The notes beneath the pieces were generated by a model. The model was given only the letters and a program-made list of their open reading frames with translations, did no database searches and had not been told where the DNA came from. From JBFIHZ01 sp041601535 (lineage in GTDB: Bacteria; Pseudomonadota; Gammaproteobacteria; Xanthomonadales; SZUA-36): a stretch of DNA of 6,494 nt. The stretch is taken from NCBI GenBank assembly GCA_041601535.1, contig JBFIHZ010000250.1:1-6494 (forward strand). Reading direction: 5' to 3'. Positions 4,365 through 6,494 of the stretch are shown piece after piece (position 1 is the stretch's first letter; the number at the start of each line of letters is the position of its first letter). The position numbers and the translations under genes were made by a program.

Positions 4365-5987
4365 CTACAGGTCGGTTTGCGCCACCGTGCCGGGCTCCGG
4401 CTCAAGCGTGAAATAGAAGCTGGCGCGCTGCCCCACTTCACCTTCGGCCCAGATGCGTCCGCCGTGCCGGCCCACCACCCGGGCCACAATGGCCAGCCCG
4501 AGGCCAATCCCATCGGTGGCCCGGGCTTCATCGAGGCGCTGAAACGCCTCAAACAGGCGCTCTGCCGAGCGCTGGTCGAAGCCCATGCCGTTATCGGTAA
4601 CGCTGTAGACCGTCACCCCGCTCTGCGTATGGGAATCAACCCGAATGTGACGCGGGTCTTTCTTGCGGGTGTATTTCAATGCATTGCTCAGCAGATTCAT
4701 TACCAGCATTCTCACCAGCTTCCTGTCGGCGTCCGCCGGCGGCAGTTCGACCAGGTCGAACCGTACAGGGGGTGGATCCTCCGTGGCAGCAAGGTCCTCA
4801 AACACCTCGGAAAAAAGCCGCTTCATATCCAGCGGCTCGCGCTTGAACGTGACATGCGCCACACGCGACAGGCCCAGCATGCGGTCGAGGATATCGGCCA
4901 TTTGCCGCACTGCTGCCGGAATACGCTGCAGCGTGGTCTTCGAATCCGCTGACAGGGTGTCGGCATTTTGCGCTTCGAACAGCTGTACATTCATGGCAAT
5001 GGAGTTCAGCGGGTTGCGCAGGTCGTGCGCCACCGAGTCGGTAATGGTCTGCAGGTCGGCCGTGCGGTTAGCCAGCTCGCGGGTGCGCCGTTCGATTTGC
5101 TGTTCCAGATTCTTATTGAGTTTGGCCAGCTCGCGCTCAGCCCGCAATGCGGCACGAGCGCGTGAGTGGGCGCGCCAGTTTTCAAATGTCAGGGTGGCCA
5201 TCAGCACCGCTATGATCAGACCCAGCAGCAGAATCACATCGATGGCCGGCGTCTCAAACGTTGCCGCCAGATCCGCCGTCGGCGCGTGCACCACTTTCCA
5301 CACGGGCCCCAGGCTGGTACGGATGTGCCCCTCGCGCACCCAATCGGCTGGAATACCGGTGGCCGGCTGGCCGCGCTGATACAGAACGGTGTCACGCCAC
5401 AACACCTGGATGGCATAGCCCGGCGAAGCATCCATCAACAGGTGTTTGAAGCTTTCCTGTGCATCCACGATGGCGACCAGCCGCCCACTGCCGGCGATTT
5501 CGCCATTCACCAGATAGATTTCAAAATAGGGCCGTCCGTCGCTGTCGGTAAACGGACCAGACATGGTATTGCTGTCGGCCTGCCGGGCGCGTGCCAGCAA
5601 CAGTTGGTAACCCAGCCACTGATTCTCGTCCGGGCGGAAATCAAACACCGGGTTCTCGGCGGTGCGCGCAAACCTCACCTGGTTAGCCGGATCGTCCCAC
5701 AACAGGGTGCGCACCCCGGGAATCCGCGCCATTTCGATATCGGCGTCGCTGGACCACTGCTGCCGCGGCAACTGCCCGTACGTACTCCAGAAAGCCTGCG
5801 CGCCCTGCAAAGCAGTGATCACGCCCTCGACATCCCGCACCAGTTGGCTGCGGGTGGCGTAGGACTCGGTCTCGGCCAGGCGGGTAATCTGGCGGGTGTT
5901 GTAGTCCTGCAGGCTGTGCCACACCTTCACGGTGCCTGCGACCACCACAACCGCTACCAACAACGCCAGCAACAGCCGCGCGATCAC
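4365..5987 (-). CDS. Membrane-bound sensor histidine kinase with CHASE-like periplasmic domain, 540 aa
   Basis: A two-component sensor that should autophosphorylate on histidine and pass phosphate to a response regulator. Membrane helix 1 is about 4-20 and helix 2 about 249-267, enclosing a periplasmic region of roughly 225 residues. Segments such as WSSDADIEMARIPGVRTLLW (78-97) and PFTDSDGRPYFEIYLVNGEI (145-164) resemble CHASE sensor domains; the ligand is unknown. A charged coiled-coil (about 270-312) leads to the H-box SVAHDLRNPLNSI with phospho-acceptor His321. The ATP-binding domain has the N-box LVMNLLSNALKYT (Asn435), the G1 box DNGMGF (465-470), the F-box LFEAFQRL (478-485) and the G2 box GIGLGLA (493-499). 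All catalytic motifs are intact. The start is a GTG at 5987; an in-frame TGA two codons earlier excludes a longer form, and GAAG at about 7 nt may serve as ribosome site. It starts 13 nt after the mgtC-family stop. No response regulator is in the window, so it is an orphan here. Confidence 0.93.
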   Translation of the reverse strand: MIARLLLALLVAVVVVAGTVKVWHSLQDYNTRQITRLAETESYATRSQLVRDVEGVITALQGAQAFWSTYGQLPRQQWSSDADIEMARIPGVRTLLWDDPANQVRFARTAENPVFDFRPDENQWLGYQLLLARARQADSNTMSGPFTDSDGRPYFEIYLVNGEIAGSGRLVAIVDAQESFKHLLMDASPGYAIQVLWRDTVLYQRGQPATGIPADWVREGHIRTSLGPVWKVVHAPTADLAATFETPAIDVILLLGLIIAVLMATLTFENWRAHSRARAALRAERELAKLNKNLEQQIERRTRELANRTADLQTITDSVAHDLRNPLNSIAMNVQLFEAQNADTLSADSKTTLQRIPAAVRQMADILDRMLGLSRVAHVTFKREPLDMKRLFSEVFEDLAATEDPPPVRFDLVELPPADADRKLVRMLVMNLLSNALKYTRKKDPRHIRVDSHTQSGVTVYSVTDNGMGFDQRSAERLFEAFQRLDEARATDGIGLGLAIVARVVGRHGGRIWAEGEVGQRASFYFTLEPEPGTVAQTDL

Positions 5988-6000
5988 GGCTCAGCTTCAC

Positions 6001-6444
6001 TCATTGATCTGATTCCTTTTGCACCAGCGGTTTGACATCCGGTGCAAATTTTAAGGTAAGAAAGGTCAGCAGCGACAGTAACAGGGCAATCTCTATGCGC
6101 TGCCAAGCCACCGCCACGCCGATGGCGCCGGTGGCCCACAGGCTGGCCGCGGTTGCCGTACCCGATACGTTCTCGTTGCCCTTGAGAATGGCGCCACCGC
6201 CAATAAACCCCATGCCGGTGATTACCGCCTGCAGTACTCGAGCCTGGGAGTCCATGGCTTTCAAGGCTTCGATACCTACCAGCATGAAACCGCAAGTTGC
6301 CAGCGCCACCAGGGGAAAGGTTCTCAGACCGGCGGAGCGGGAATTGCGCTCGCGATTCCAGCCCAGCGGCAGGGCCAGCAGGAAAGCCAGCCCCATCAGC
6401 CCGAGGTGGGACACGATGGTGCTCCAGTCTACTCCGAAGATCAT
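6001..6444 (-). CDS. MgtC/SapB family inner-membrane protein, 147 aa
   Basis: The protein contains the conserved MgtC/SapB blocks: LPLGWNRERNSRSAGLRTFP (residues 25-44), ITGMGFIGGGAIL (75-87) and VSGTATAASLWATGAIGVAV (93-112). Four hydrophobic helices are visible (about 13-29, 42-61, 72-87 and 97-132, the last stretch possibly holding two). The family's founding member supports growth in low Mg2+ and inside macrophages by modulating the F-type ATPase; SapB/YhiD-type relatives have only this hydrophobic module. Salmonella MgtC is about 230 residues with a soluble C-terminal domain, which is absent here. A magnesium role should therefore not be assumed. The ATG at 6444 has AGGAG at 9 nt; a TTG at 6447 is also in frame but unneeded. 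The stop lies 13 nt before the histidine kinase, so the two are probably co-transcribed and may be functionally linked. The promoter lies beyond the right edge or in the last 40 bases. Confidence 0.93.
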   Translation of the reverse strand: MIFGVDWSTIVSHLGLMGLAFLLALPLGWNRERNSRSAGLRTFPLVALATCGFMLVGIEALKAMDSQARVLQAVITGMGFIGGGAILKGNENVSGTATAASLWATGAIGVAVAWQRIEIALLLSLLTFLTLKFAPDVKPLVQKESDQ

Positions 6445-6453
6445 CAATTCATT

Positions 6454-6458
6454 CTCCT
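6454..6458 (-). promoter_or_regulatory. Shine-Dalgarno of the mgtC-family gene
   Basis: On the minus strand AGGAG lies 9 nt before the ATG at 6444 and 6 nt before the TTG at 6447; the ATG is the better start. The remaining bases to 6494 hold no complete feature: one frame is open to a TGA overlapping this region and could be the end of an upstream gene, but 40 bases do not allow a call. Confidence 0.65.
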
Positions 6459-6494
6459 GCAGGCCCTATGTCAAGAAGCGCGGCTGCCATAGCA

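Noticed and set aside
5166..6035. Long plus-strand open frame (289 codons) opposite the histidine kinase
   Set aside because: It is antisense to a gene with complete, ordered kinase motifs. The His/Gln/Arg-rich translation has no recognisable domain and is typical of the shadow of a GC-rich gene.
6464..6478. TTGACA on the minus strand upstream of the mgtC-family gene as a -35 box
   Set aside because: At 17-bp spacing the -10 position would overlap the Shine-Dalgarno to start-codon region and reads TGAATT, so it cannot drive a translatable transcript of this gene.

Overview
This window comes from a Gammaproteobacterium. The best taxonomic clue is a YcgL-family gene, a family largely confined to that class. 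An ExbD of the TonB2 type (common in marine and free-living Gammaproteobacteria), an HprA-like hydroxypyruvate reductase and moderately GC-rich coding DNA fit this. I cannot name a genus. Every gene is on the minus strand except ycgL.

Left part (1-1494). A gene for a TIR-domain protein runs off the left edge, so only its first 127 residues are visible. They include the glutamate expected in TIR NAD-cleaving enzymes. Upstream of it, on the same strand, is a cysteine-containing lipoprotein of unknown function. Divergent from that lies ycgL, with a usable sigma70 promoter.

Middle part (1495-2625). Here a second, unrelated lipoprotein with a CATI-type N-terminal part and a DUF4156/RcsF-like C-terminal part lies between two less well-filled intergenic stretches. 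The stretch to its right carries a good promoter overlapped by a 14-bp dyad, and a short piece resembling the 3' end of a tRNA. This section looks more like accessory DNA than the flanking housekeeping-type genes.

Right part (2626-6494). In order of decreasing coordinate (direction of transcription), this holds a compact MgtC/SapB membrane protein gene and, 13 nt later, a membrane-bound sensor histidine kinase with a CHASE-like periplasmic region. A TonB2-type exbD follows without an exbB beside it and ends in a strong intrinsic terminator. Last is a D-2-hydroxyacid dehydrogenase (hydroxypyruvate reductase/glycerate dehydrogenase type).

The mgtC-kinase pair is the only clear operon. No response regulator for the kinase and no ExbB/TonB partners for ExbD lie in the window. 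I did not find a complete new system. The points most worth a second look are the truncated TIR gene with its unusual start region, the two lipoproteins, the mgtC-kinase pair and the orphan exbD.
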